Part shown: in pieces, positions 41,337 through 50,200 of the stretch
Layout: each line of letters starts with the position of its first letter
How positions within the stretch are numbered: position 1 is the first letter of the stretch
From: Candidatus Rifleibacteriota bacterium
Lineage (GTDB): Bacteria > Riflebacteria > Ozemobacteria > Ozemobacterales > Ozemobacteraceae
Length of the DNA stretch: 59,386 nucleotides
Direction of reading: 5' to 3'
Assembly: GCA_029565415.1 (NCBI GenBank)
Contig: JAKQOH010000156.1
Location: forward strand, 1 to 59,386
The notes under the pieces: model-generated
What the model was told of the DNA's origin: nothing
The model's database searches: none
The model's input: only the letters and a program-made list of their open reading frames with translations
Position numbers and translations under genes: made by a program

Positions 41337-44300
41337 ATGTATCTCAAGTCCCTCGAAATCATGGGATTCAAATCGTTCGGCCGCAAGACGGTCTTCGATT
41401 TCCAGCCTGGCATCACGGCCATCATCGGCCCCAACGGCTCGGGAAAGAGCAACGTCTGCGACGCCATCCGCTGGGTGCTCGGGGAACAGAGCGCGAAGGC
41501 TCTCCGCGGAAACAAGATGGCCGAGGTGATTTTCGCCGGCTCCCCGTCGCTGCGTTCGGCCGCGTTTGCCCAGGTCAAGCTCATCCTCGACAACGAAGAC
41601 CGGATGATGCCGCTCGACTTTTCGGAAGTGACGATCGGCCGCCAGTTGTTCAAGTCGGGGGAGAGCAATTACCTCGTGAACGGCACCCGCTCCCTTCTGA
41701 ACGACATCAAGGAAATGCTGATGGACACCGGTATCGGCAAGGATGGCTACTCGGTCATCGGCCAGGGGGATATCGAGGACATCATCTTCCAGCGCACCCA
41801 GACCCGCCGCGCCCTCATCGAGGAAGCCGCGGGCATCACGAAGTTCAAGCATCGCAAAGCCAACACCCTGACCAAGCTCGACCATACCAAGGCAAATATC
41901 ACCCGCCTCCAGGACATCATCGGCGAGATCCAGAACCAGCTCGGGCCTCTTTCCGAACAGGCCGAGAAGACCCGCCGGTACCAGACGCTCGCGGCTGAGA
42001 TCCGGGCTCTCGAGATCGACCTCGTCCTGTTCGACCTGTCCCAGCTCTATGGGGATGCGGAAAACGTCGATTCGATGCGGCGCGGTCTGCTTGCCAAGGT
42101 CGCCGAGATCGAGAAGTTCCTCGAGGAGATCGACAGCCGCAAGAGCGGCGTCCGCGAAAAGGTGCAGGAGTTCGAGAACCAGCTCCAGACGCGGCAGAGT
42201 GATTCCCGCAAGGTCGCGGCCACGATCGATGAAACGCGGGGCCGGATGGGCCTCCTTCGCGAGGAGGCGCGCGGTCATGAGTCCCGCCGCCAGGCGATCG
42301 CCGATGAGATGACCGGCATCGACAAGATGCTCGCCGACGGCGGTCAGGAGATCACCGACGCCGAGAACCGCCTCCGCGATGCCGAGACCGAGGAAAGCGC
42401 TGTTGCAGGCCGGATGGCCGAGATCGAAGCGAATACCGGCAAGGTGCAGGCCGAGCTCGACGCCCATCTGAAGAGCGTCGGCCAGGACCGCGAGTCTTCC
42501 TACAAGATCGCGGCCCAGATGAGCGAGAAGAAGACCACGATCAACACCTCGAACCAGCAGATCCAGATCCTGGACCGCCAGCTCGAGAAGGGCAGCGGTG
42601 ATGTCACCACGCTCGAGGCCGTCATCGACAAGCTGGCCACGGAAAAGACCGGCATCGAGAAAGAGCTGAAGGCGATGGAAACGACGATCGCCGATGAGGG
42701 AACCCGGCTTGCCGACGACCAGGCGCGCGCCAACAAGCTCGACAAGGATCTCCGCCGCGCCGAGGAGGAACTCTCCGGCACCGTCGACCAGTTCAAGGTG
42801 CTCACCGCCCGCCGGAACATCCTCGAGGAGCTGAAGAACCGCTCCGACAGCGGCATCCATCGCGGCGTGCGCGAGGCCCTCGCGCTGAAGGACCGGGAAC
42901 TGCCCGGCATCTGCGGCATGGTGGGGGATCTGATCACCGTGCCGAAGGGCTACGAGATGGCCTTCGAAACCGCCCTCGGCGGCAGCATCCAGGATATCGT
43001 CACGCGCGATGCCGCAACGGCCCAGCGGGCAATCGCGGTCCTGAAAGAACGCAAGGCCGGCCGCGCGACGTTCCTGCCGATCGACATGATCCAGCCGCCC
43101 GCCCGGCTTGAAGCTGTCCGTGCCAAGGGCTGTCTCGGCGTTGCGCTCGATCTCGTTCAATATGATGCGCAATATTATACGATCATGAACTTCCTGCTCG
43201 GGCGCATCCTCGTCTTCGAGAACCTCGACGATGCCGTCGCCTACTCGCGCTCGACGCGCAACTTCAACCGCATCGTCACCCTCGAGGGCGATATCGTCCG
43301 CTCCTCCGGCGCGATGACGGGCGGCGCCGAGGGCCAGAAGTCGGCGGGCCTGCTTGCCCGCAAGCGCGAGCTCGAGGAGGCCGAGGCCAGGATCCAGACC
43401 CTTGCCGCGGCTGAAAAGAAGCTGAGTGTCCAGGTCGTCCGGCTTCGCAACGAGCGGGTCGCCCTCGGTCAGGTCATCCGGCAGCGGGAAGAAAGCCTTT
43501 CCCGCACCCGCCAGTCGATGGAGTTCTTCCAGAAACGCCTGGTGATCACCGATGGTGACCTCGCGACCCGACGAAACGAGTTCCAGAATCTCGATATCAA
43601 CCGCCGCGAGATCCAGAAAGAGCTCGAACGGATCCGCCAGGTCCAGGCGGCCGCCCAGCAGGAATTGACCCTGCTCGAAAGCCAGAACATCGAACTCACC
43701 GCCCGGCTCCAGGAAATGAGCGGCCGGGAATCGGCGATCCAGACCCGCCTTGCCTCCCTGCGCGGGCTCCATGCCGACGAGAAAGTGACCCAGGGTCAGA
43801 TTGCCGAGCGCAAGAAGGCTCTGAAGAAGGAAATCGATGCCGCCATGCGCCGCCGCCGCGATGCCCAGGAGCGCCGCGACCGTGCCGGCGAAGAGGTGGC
43901 GCGGCTCGAGCAGCTCCGCAAGGAGGCGGAAGCCGGGATCGCCGCCTTCCAGAACGAGATTCAGACCCTCGAAGCCCGGAAAGCCGAGCTGGAAAAAGCC
44001 TATGAGACGCTTCAGGCCGAGTATCGGGCCTGCTCCAAGGAGCTCGAGACCCTCGATCACACCTGGCAGAGCCGCTCGAAGATCGCCGAATCGACCCGCA
44101 CCAAGCTCGGAGAGCTTGATGTGAAGCTCGCCGAGGTCAAGACCCACATCGCGAACAAGGAAAGCATCCTCCGCTCCGAATACGAGTTCGACCCGGCCCA
44201 GATCGGCACCCAGCTCCGCAAATACGAGAGCCGGGACGTGCTGAGCGGCCAGATCGCGGAGCGGCGCGGCGAGCAGCAGCGGCTCGAGCCGGTCAACCCG

Positions 44301-45011
44301 CTTGCCATCGAGGAATACGAAAAGACGAAGGAGCGATTCGAGTTCCTCAACGGCCAGGTGCGCGACATGACCGAAGCCGCCGTCTCACTCGAACAGGTGA
44401 TCGCCGAGATCGAGAAGATCTCCAGCGAGCGGTTCATGGAGACGTTCGGGCAGATCGATTCGGCATTCGGCCAGATTTTCCAGGTCGTGTTCCCCGGCGG
44501 CAACGCCAGGCTCAAGCTGACGACCCCCGAACTGCCCCTCGAGAGCAATGTCGAGATCGTTTGCCAGCTTCCCGGAAAGAAACTCTCGACGATAGAACTC
44601 TTCTCGGGCGGGGAAAAGGCGTTGATCTCGATCGCCCTGCTGTTCTCGATTCTCCAGGTCAAACCGCCCGCGTTCTGCATTCTCGACGAGATCGAGGCCG
44701 CGCTCGACGAGGCGAACGTCAAGCGGTTCACCCGCCTGCTGCGCAACTTCGCCGACAAGACCCAGTTCTTCGTCATCACCCACAACAAGGAAACGATGCA
44801 GGCCGTCGACGTGATCTACGGGATCACCCTCGAGAAAACCGGAACGTCGCGCCAGATCTCGATCCGTCTCGAAGACCAGGAGAAGATTCGTGAATTCACC
44901 GCCCGCAAGGGCGTCAGCGTCACCGAGCGGCTCAAGGCCGTCGCGGCGGCGGATCGGGCGCAGACGGCCGATGCCGGCCCCTATCAGGAGCCCCGGGAGA
45001 CTGCTTCATGA
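41337..45011 (+). CDS. smc: chromosome segregation ATPase SMC
   Basis: 1224 residues, typical length. Walker A GPNGSGKSN at ~31-39 with preceding ITAIIG; two long coiled-coil arms (about 165-500 and 670-1020); hinge domain ~508-665 (DRELPGICGMVGDLI, FETALGGSIQDIV); signature LFSGGEKALISIALLF at ~1088; Walker B CILDEIEAALDE at ~1113; and FVITHNKETM. It condenses and organises chromosomes with ScpA/ScpB, which are not in the window. Its last codon overlaps the ftsY start (ATGA), an arrangement known from other phyla. Confidence 0.97.
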   Translation: MYLKSLEIMGFKSFGRKTVFDFQPGITAIIGPNGSGKSNVCDAIRWVLGEQSAKALRGNKMAEVIFAGSPSLRSAAFAQVKLILDNEDRMMPLDFSEVTIGRQLFKSGESNYLVNGTRSLLNDIKEMLMDTGIGKDGYSVIGQGDIEDIIFQRTQTRRALIEEAAGITKFKHRKANTLTKLDHTKANITRLQDIIGEIQNQLGPLSEQAEKTRRYQTLAAEIRALEIDLVLFDLSQLYGDAENVDSMRRGLLAKVAEIEKFLEEIDSRKSGVREKVQEFENQLQTRQSDSRKVAATIDETRGRMGLLREEARGHESRRQAIADEMTGIDKMLADGGQEITDAENRLRDAETEESAVAGRMAEIEANTGKVQAELDAHLKSVGQDRESSYKIAAQMSEKKTTINTSNQQIQILDRQLEKGSGDVTTLEAVIDKLATEKTGIEKELKAMETTIADEGTRLADDQARANKLDKDLRRAEEELSGTVDQFKVLTARRNILEELKNRSDSGIHRGVREALALKDRELPGICGMVGDLITVPKGYEMAFETALGGSIQDIVTRDAATAQRAIAVLKERKAGRATFLPIDMIQPPARLEAVRAKGCLGVALDLVQYDAQYYTIMNFLLGRILVFENLDDAVAYSRSTRNFNRIVTLEGDIVRSSGAMTGGAEGQKSAGLLARKRELEEAEARIQTLAAAEKKLSVQVVRLRNERVALGQVIRQREESLSRTRQSMEFFQKRLVITDGDLATRRNEFQNLDINRREIQKELERIRQVQAAAQQELTLLESQNIELTARLQEMSGRESAIQTRLASLRGLHADEKVTQGQIAERKKALKKEIDAAMRRRRDAQERRDRAGEEVARLEQLRKEAEAGIAAFQNEIQTLEARKAELEKAYETLQAEYRACSKELETLDHTWQSRSKIAESTRTKLGELDVKLAEVKTHIANKESILRSEYEFDPAQIGTQLRKYESRDVLSGQIAERRGEQQRLEPVNPLAIEEYEKTKERFEFLNGQVRDMTEAAVSLEQVIAEIEKISSERFMETFGQIDSAFGQIFQVVFPGGNARLKLTTPELPLESNVEIVCQLPGKKLSTIELFSGGEKALISIALLFSILQVKPPAFCILDEIEAALDEANVKRFTRLLRNFADKTQFFVITHNKETMQAVDVIYGITLEKTGTSRQISIRLEDQEKIREFTARKGVSVTERLKAVAAADRAQTADAGPYQEPRETAS

Positions 45012-46420
45012 GTGAACCCCATGATGTGAAGAACACGCCCCAGCCGTCGCCGACCCACGAGTGGAACGAGCCGCGGCTCGTCGTGCTGCTGATCGGCCTC
45101 TGCCTGCTGATCGAGGGCGGCCTGATCTACTACCAGAGCGGCCCCAACCAGATCATCATCGCCTCGGTCACCGCCCTTTCGGGCATCACCCTGCTGCTGT
45201 TCGCCTGGCTCGTTCCTATCGAGGACGAGCAGGAAGGGCCTGCAGAGGCCGAGATCACGGGCAAAGAAGTGGTTCCTCCCCCGGCGGAGCTCCGAGCGGA
45301 ACAGCCCGGGGAACGGATTTTGGCTGTGCCGCCCACCACGGCGCCACCGCCAGCCGCCGCCGGAGAGCCCGCGGTCCCGCCGGCCGGGGAAGCTGCCGTT
45401 CCGGCTGTCGCACCGGCTCTGCCTGCGGAAGGGGCGCCCCGACCCGCTCTCGAAGAGGAGCCGGCGCTTTCGTGGTATGACCGGCTCACGTCTGGACTGC
45501 GGAAAACCCGCGAAAGCTTCGTGGGCAAGGTCAAAAACCTCGTTCTGGGTCGCACGAAGATCGACGACGAGCTGCTCGAGGACCTCGAAGCGACCCTCTT
45601 CGAGGCCGATCTGGGCGTGAAAACCACCCAGGAGCTCCTCCAGTATCTCCACCAGAAGGTTGCCGTCGACCGGATCACCGATCCCAATTGTATCTATGAA
45701 CTGCTGCGCGAACAGCTCCACCTGCGCCTGACCAAGTTTGCCTCGGCGCCGAAGTTCAATCCCGGCGGCCTCACCCTGTTCCTGGTCATCGGCGTGAATG
45801 GCGTCGGAAAGACGACGACGATCGCGAAACTCGCCCGCAAATTCATGAAAGAGGGCAAGAAGGTCATGCTGGCGGCCGGCGACACGTTCCGCGCCGCGGC
45901 CATTGATCAGCTCTGCATCTGGGGTGAGCGGGTGGGGGTCGAGGTCGTGCGCGGCCAGGAAGGGGGAGACCCCGGCGCGCTCGTGTTCGACGCGATCGCC
46001 GCGGCCAAAAAGCGCGGTGCAGACCTGCTGATCGTCGACACGGCCGGCCGCATGCACGTCAAGGCCGACCTGATGGCCGAGCTGGCCAAGGTGCAGAAGA
46101 TTGCCGCCCGCGAAAGCGACGGCGGCCCGCACGAGATCCTGCTCATCCTCGATGCGACGACCGGCCAGAACGCCGTCCAGCAGGCGAAACTGTTCAACGA
46201 GGTGTTGCCGATCAGCGGCCTCGTGATGACGAAGCTCGACGGAACTGCCAAGGGCGGCGTCCTGTTCGCCGTCGAGGAGCAGCTCTCGGTGCCCGTGAAG
46301 TTCATCGGTGTCGGCGAGAAGATGGACGATTTGATGACGTTCGATCCCGAGCAGTTCCTCGAAGCCCTGTTCGCCGACGATGCGGTGAAATCCAAGGAGA
46401 GCGACTACGCCGTTCTCTGA
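45008..46420 (+). CDS. ftsY: signal recognition particle receptor FtsY with two N-terminal membrane helices
   Basis: 470 residues. Residues ~23-40 and ~47-66 are hydrophobic helices (RLVVLLIGLCLLIEGGLIYY; IIIASVTALSGITLLLFAWLV). A Pro/Ala/Glu-rich linker runs to ~150. The N domain follows (SFVGKVKNLVLGRTKIDDELLEDLEATLFEADLGV), then the G domain: GVNGVGKTTT at ~263, DTFRAAAIDQL, DTAGRMH at ~343, TKLDGTAKGG at ~407 and the ending GVGEKMDDL. It docks the SRP-ribosome complex at the membrane. Most FtsY proteins bind the membrane through an acidic or amphipathic region; real membrane helices are known only in some groups. Confidence 0.95.
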   Translation: MSEPHDVKNTPQPSPTHEWNEPRLVVLLIGLCLLIEGGLIYYQSGPNQIIIASVTALSGITLLLFAWLVPIEDEQEGPAEAEITGKEVVPPPAELRAEQPGERILAVPPTTAPPPAAAGEPAVPPAGEAAVPAVAPALPAEGAPRPALEEEPALSWYDRLTSGLRKTRESFVGKVKNLVLGRTKIDDELLEDLEATLFEADLGVKTTQELLQYLHQKVAVDRITDPNCIYELLREQLHLRLTKFASAPKFNPGGLTLFLVIGVNGVGKTTTIAKLARKFMKEGKKVMLAAGDTFRAAAIDQLCIWGERVGVEVVRGQEGGDPGALVFDAIAAAKKRGADLLIVDTAGRMHVKADLMAELAKVQKIAARESDGGPHEILLILDATTGQNAVQQAKLFNEVLPISGLVMTKLDGTAKGGVLFAVEEQLSVPVKFIGVGEKMDDLMTFDPEQFLEALFADDAVKSKESDYAVL

Positions 46421-46432
46421 GGCGGAGCGCCG

Positions 46433-47215
46433 CTAGCGGGCGGGCGCCTGGCTCGCTGCGGGCTGCCAGAAGCCGATCGGGCCGAGAATCCGCAGCTCCT
46501 CCTGCAACAGGCCGAGTTGAAGCTCGGCCAGAGCTCCAAGATCTTCTGGAGACAGCGGGGAGCCCGTGGCGGGGGCGATGCTCGTCATGCTGAAATGAAG
46601 GGTTTCGAGCCGCTTTCGCAGAAAGGGAGACTCCTCGAAACAGCGGGTCAGGGCCAGCATAGCATCGATCACCAACGGGTCATCGGTCGCCAGTTGGACG
46701 GGGAACGATCCCGGCTGCTCCGCCAGCGTGTCGATCCGCTGGGACAGAGAAGCCAGCGCCTGCCGGCAGGAGAGAAGCTTCTGGGGCGCCCCCAGCAGAT
46801 CGAGCGGCAGGGTCGACATCTCCAGGGCTTCTCCGGAAACGGTCTCGCCGCGCCCGATGCTCCCGATCAATCTTCCGAGACTGCGCATGCCTTCTTCCCA
46901 GCCGTGGCCCGAAAGGGTCTGGTAAACCGGGGGCGGGGCGATGCCGTGGTCGAGGAAGAAGGAAAGCCATCCATCCAGCAGCCGGGCCGACCGGCTCGCC
47001 GAATCCGGGAATCCCATCCGGTAAGCCAGTTCCGTGTCCCGGACCTGCTCGGCGAGGTCTTTGCAGCGCAGGGAAAACTCGTCCAGAATGAAATCCGACG
47101 GGCTGCAGGCCGTTGAAACGGCCGGGCAAAGTAATATAAAATAATATATAATAATATAAAGTATTGAAGCTCGCCGGGTAGTGGCTTCGGCGAAACGGGG
47201 AATGCTGCTGTTCAT
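46433..47215 (-). CDS. secreted or lipid-anchored helical protein, function unknown
   Basis: 260 residues starting MNSSIPRFAEATT, with a hydrophobic segment (ILYIIIYYFILLCPAVSTAC) that is a signal peptide or anchor; the Cys after VSTA could be a lipobox Cys. The rest is alpha-helical and Leu-rich (LAEQVRDTELAYRMG, LSFFLDHGIAPP, LASLSQRIDTLAEQ) without a recognised domain. The signal segment is coded by 36 bases of almost pure A/T (47131-47166) in GC-rich surroundings. The ATG follows TATACT by 6 bases, with no ribosome site, suggesting a leaderless message. An ATG 33 bases upstream exists but would overlap the promoter. Confidence 0.65.
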   Translation of the reverse strand: MNSSIPRFAEATTRRASILYIIIYYFILLCPAVSTACSPSDFILDEFSLRCKDLAEQVRDTELAYRMGFPDSASRSARLLDGWLSFFLDHGIAPPPVYQTLSGHGWEEGMRSLGRLIGSIGRGETVSGEALEMSTLPLDLLGAPQKLLSCRQALASLSQRIDTLAEQPGSFPVQLATDDPLVIDAMLALTRCFEESPFLRKRLETLHFSMTSIAPATGSPLSPEDLGALAELQLGLLQEELRILGPIGFWQPAASQAPAR

Positions 47216-47221
47216 GCGGAC

Positions 47222-47227
47222 AGTATA
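47222..47227 (-). promoter_or_regulatory. -10 box (TATACT) 6 bases before the start codon; predicted leaderless promoter
   Basis: On the minus strand TATACT, then GTCCGC, then ATG. The -35 region would fall on the T tract of the neighbouring operon's terminator. Confidence 0.5.
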
Positions 47228-47246
47228 GCCGAGAAACCGGCGAAGC

Positions 47247-47277
47247 AAAAGCGGGGGCGCCGTTCGGCACCCCCGCT
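47247..47277 (-). terminator. terminator of the minor-pilin operon
   Basis: 12-base stem with one mismatch (AGCGGGGG core) and a loop of about 4 bases, followed on the minus strand by TTTT. It follows the stop of the giant secreted protein by about 20 bases. Confidence 0.75.
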
Positions 47278-47297
47278 CGATTTACATCGGAAGATCG

Positions 47298-50200
47298 TCA
47301 GCGGCGGTTTTCCTTGCTCTCCAGAACGCGGGCATCGAACGAGCTGTCGACGACTTCGATCGGGATGCGCAGGGAGCGCTTGTTCCCATGGGCGTCCGTT
47401 GCCGAGATCGTCATCGATACCTGCGGCTGCCCCGGAAGAACCTTCATCGGCATATCGACGGTGAAGCGGGCCCGGGGGGACTGGATCTGGGGGTTCGGGG
47501 CGTTGTTGGGCAGGTAGGCGGCCTCGAGCGGCAGATTACCCACGCCGGCCGGGAGCAGGCTGCGGGAGCCGCCTGCCTCGAGATTTTCGGTGATGGCGAA
47601 TGTGGCGGCCGTCAGGTTCCGGTAGTCGACGTTTTCAAGAATGTCGACGTTGATCAGCAGACGGCTCGAGCGGCGCACACGCGGCATGCGGGCGGTATCG
47701 AGACCGAGCAGGCCGGCATCGACCGCCTCGTTCTCGGTGCCGATGGCCGTCGGATACTGCGTGCAGCCGTTGATCTCGGCCGTCGTTGCTCCGCCGCCGA
47801 TCGGGGTGCCGTTGAGGTGGAAGCAGCTGACCTCGAGGAGCGACTTGGCGAGGTTGCCCACGGTCGTGGGCAACCAGGTCGCATCCTGCACGCCCTCGGT
47901 GAGGGTTGCCACCCAGCGGCGGTTGTCATTCTGGGAGATGATCTCGACCCGGAAGCCGGGCGGGTCGTTGTCGACCCGTTCGAGCGTCCGCTGGGCCGTA
48001 TTCAAGGCTCCGTTCGGCAGGGGCGTGGTGAACGAGCCGAACAGGTGGGTCGTGTTCTGGCCGTCGACGCCGAAGCCGTCGTTGAGCGAACCCGTCGCGT
48101 TGTAACTCAGCATGCCGACCCAGTTCGTGAGCACGCCGGTCGGGGCGAAGGGGCCGGTCGGTCCGTAATCGGCAATCTGGGCGGTGTAAGTGGCCCCGAT
48201 GCGATAATCGTCACGCCGCCAGAACTCGGCGAAATCAGGCTTCTTGCCGATCGCGGTGTGGGTCGTCGCCGCCTGTTTGACGGACCGGCTCGTGGGATCG
48301 CGCGGAAGAGCCGGATTGGCCATCTGATACGAGACTTCGAAGGTGCCGAACGTGGCGCGCGGGTTGTTGTCCGAGACCGTGAACGAAGCCGTCACGTCCG
48401 GAATGGGGTCGCCCGTCGTGTGGAGGATGCCGCGGCTCAGGTCGGCGAGTTCCGGTGGCGTCTTGTCGCGGGCTCTGATCAGCCAGGCTTTCACCGAGCT
48501 GTTCGCGAAGGCAGAGGAGCCGCCGATCGCGGTGTCGGAGGTCGGCAGGTTGGGATGGGTTTTCTCACAGATCGCGCTGACCGGCACGGCGTCGGGAATG
48601 ATGCTGCGATACTGCTTCTTCGTGGCATCCTCTTCGGCCGAGCTTTCGCGCCAGGAAACGCGGGGATAGATCAACTCGAGCCTGACCTTGTATTGGTCGG
48701 GGTCGAGCGGCGTCGCGATGCGCTGGGTCCCCTGGGCGGAAGAGGGGAGGGTCAGGGTGATGAGATACTCGCCGGGGTTGGCCGTTGTTGTCACATCGGC
48801 GCCGGTGCAGTCGCCCGAGGCGAGTTTCACTCCGCGCCAGGGCGGTGTCTGGCCCGGGATGGTCGCGCCGGTGCAGGTATTTTCGAGCCACAGGTTCCAC
48901 CGCAGGAATTTCAGATCGTTGGCGGTTGGCCTGGTCTTGTCGGTGCGGGTTCCCTGATCGGCCGCCGCGACGTCTGCCGGCGAGCTCGTCTTGGGCCAGC
49001 CGGGATTGAACGCGGAGGAGACGGCATAACCGCTTCCGTCGGCCTGGAAGTTGTAGACGTGCATCGAGGTCTTGGCGTAGGCGGGGGTCTCGCCGGCCGC
49101 ACTGTACAGGTTGTGGTATGTGTCATAATCCCAGACGCCCATGCCGTCATAGGTCGTCAGCCTGGAATCCTGGGAGGTGCGGTAGTTCGCATCGCGGAGG
49201 AACTGGGCTTTGAAAGAGATCTTCAGGTTTTCCACCGCCTCGTCTTCCGGCAGGTCGTAGCCTGCATCCGACACCGCAGTGCAGTTCTGGAAGGCTGTGG
49301 CCGCGTCGCCGCGGGCGGGCTCGAGCTTGATCGCGGAGATCAGGCTGGGCGGACCGTTGAGCGAAGACGCCGAAACGACACGCAGCAGGCGCTTCTCCGA
49401 GATGGCCGGCCGTGTGGAAGAGGTAAGATCCGTGGGCCGGTTGGCGCCGGAGAAGTTGAAGGTGTTGTAGGTGAGTTCCGCCCACACGGCATAGTTGCCG
49501 GGGTGAGGGGGAGTGAAACTCCAGTCGCACAGGCGGCCCGAAAAATCCACATTCGGTGCCGAGGCCACGGCGACACGACTGATGACGGTCGCCTGGGGCG
49601 TGGTGCCGTCGACGAGATCGGCATACCACCGGATCGTCGTCTGATACCCGTCGGCTTCGAAAAGACTGGTGGGGAAGCCGCTGTAGCTACCGTCGCCGTC
49701 TTCGTCGTGGTTATACTCGCCGGTTGTCGTCGGCAGATTGTTGAGCCGGACGTTGGTGTAGGCGCCGAAACTGCCCATCGGCTTGAGATCCCGGCGGGTG
49801 GTGCCGGAGAGATCAGTGATGTACGGCTTGAGCCCTTCCACCTTCAGCAGCACGGAAGAGTCTTCCGATACCAGGGTCGCGAATGGCTGGCGGTCTTCGC
49901 GGCAGATTTTCGGGCTGCCCGGGTTCTCGTTGAACACGGCAGGGAGCTTGGCGACGTTGATGACGGCCAGTTCGCCGTCGATGATCGAGTCGCGGCTCGC
50001 CTTCGCCTCCTGGCTCCAGTTGCCGACGAGGTTTGCCGTGGTGCCGTTCCATTCGATCTTGCGGGCCCACTGATCCTTGTAATATCCCGAAACCTGGCCT
50101 GCAGACGTCGGGGCGGCCAGATTGCCGCCGCCCGCCGACGGCGGATACTTGTTCACCTTCTTCGAGAAACTCTGATAGTAGGTGATGTCCCGGTAATCCC

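Noticed and set aside
41244..44147. 967-residue open frame opposite smc
   Set aside because: Low-complexity Leu/Gly/Asp translation antisense to a fully recognisable SMC.
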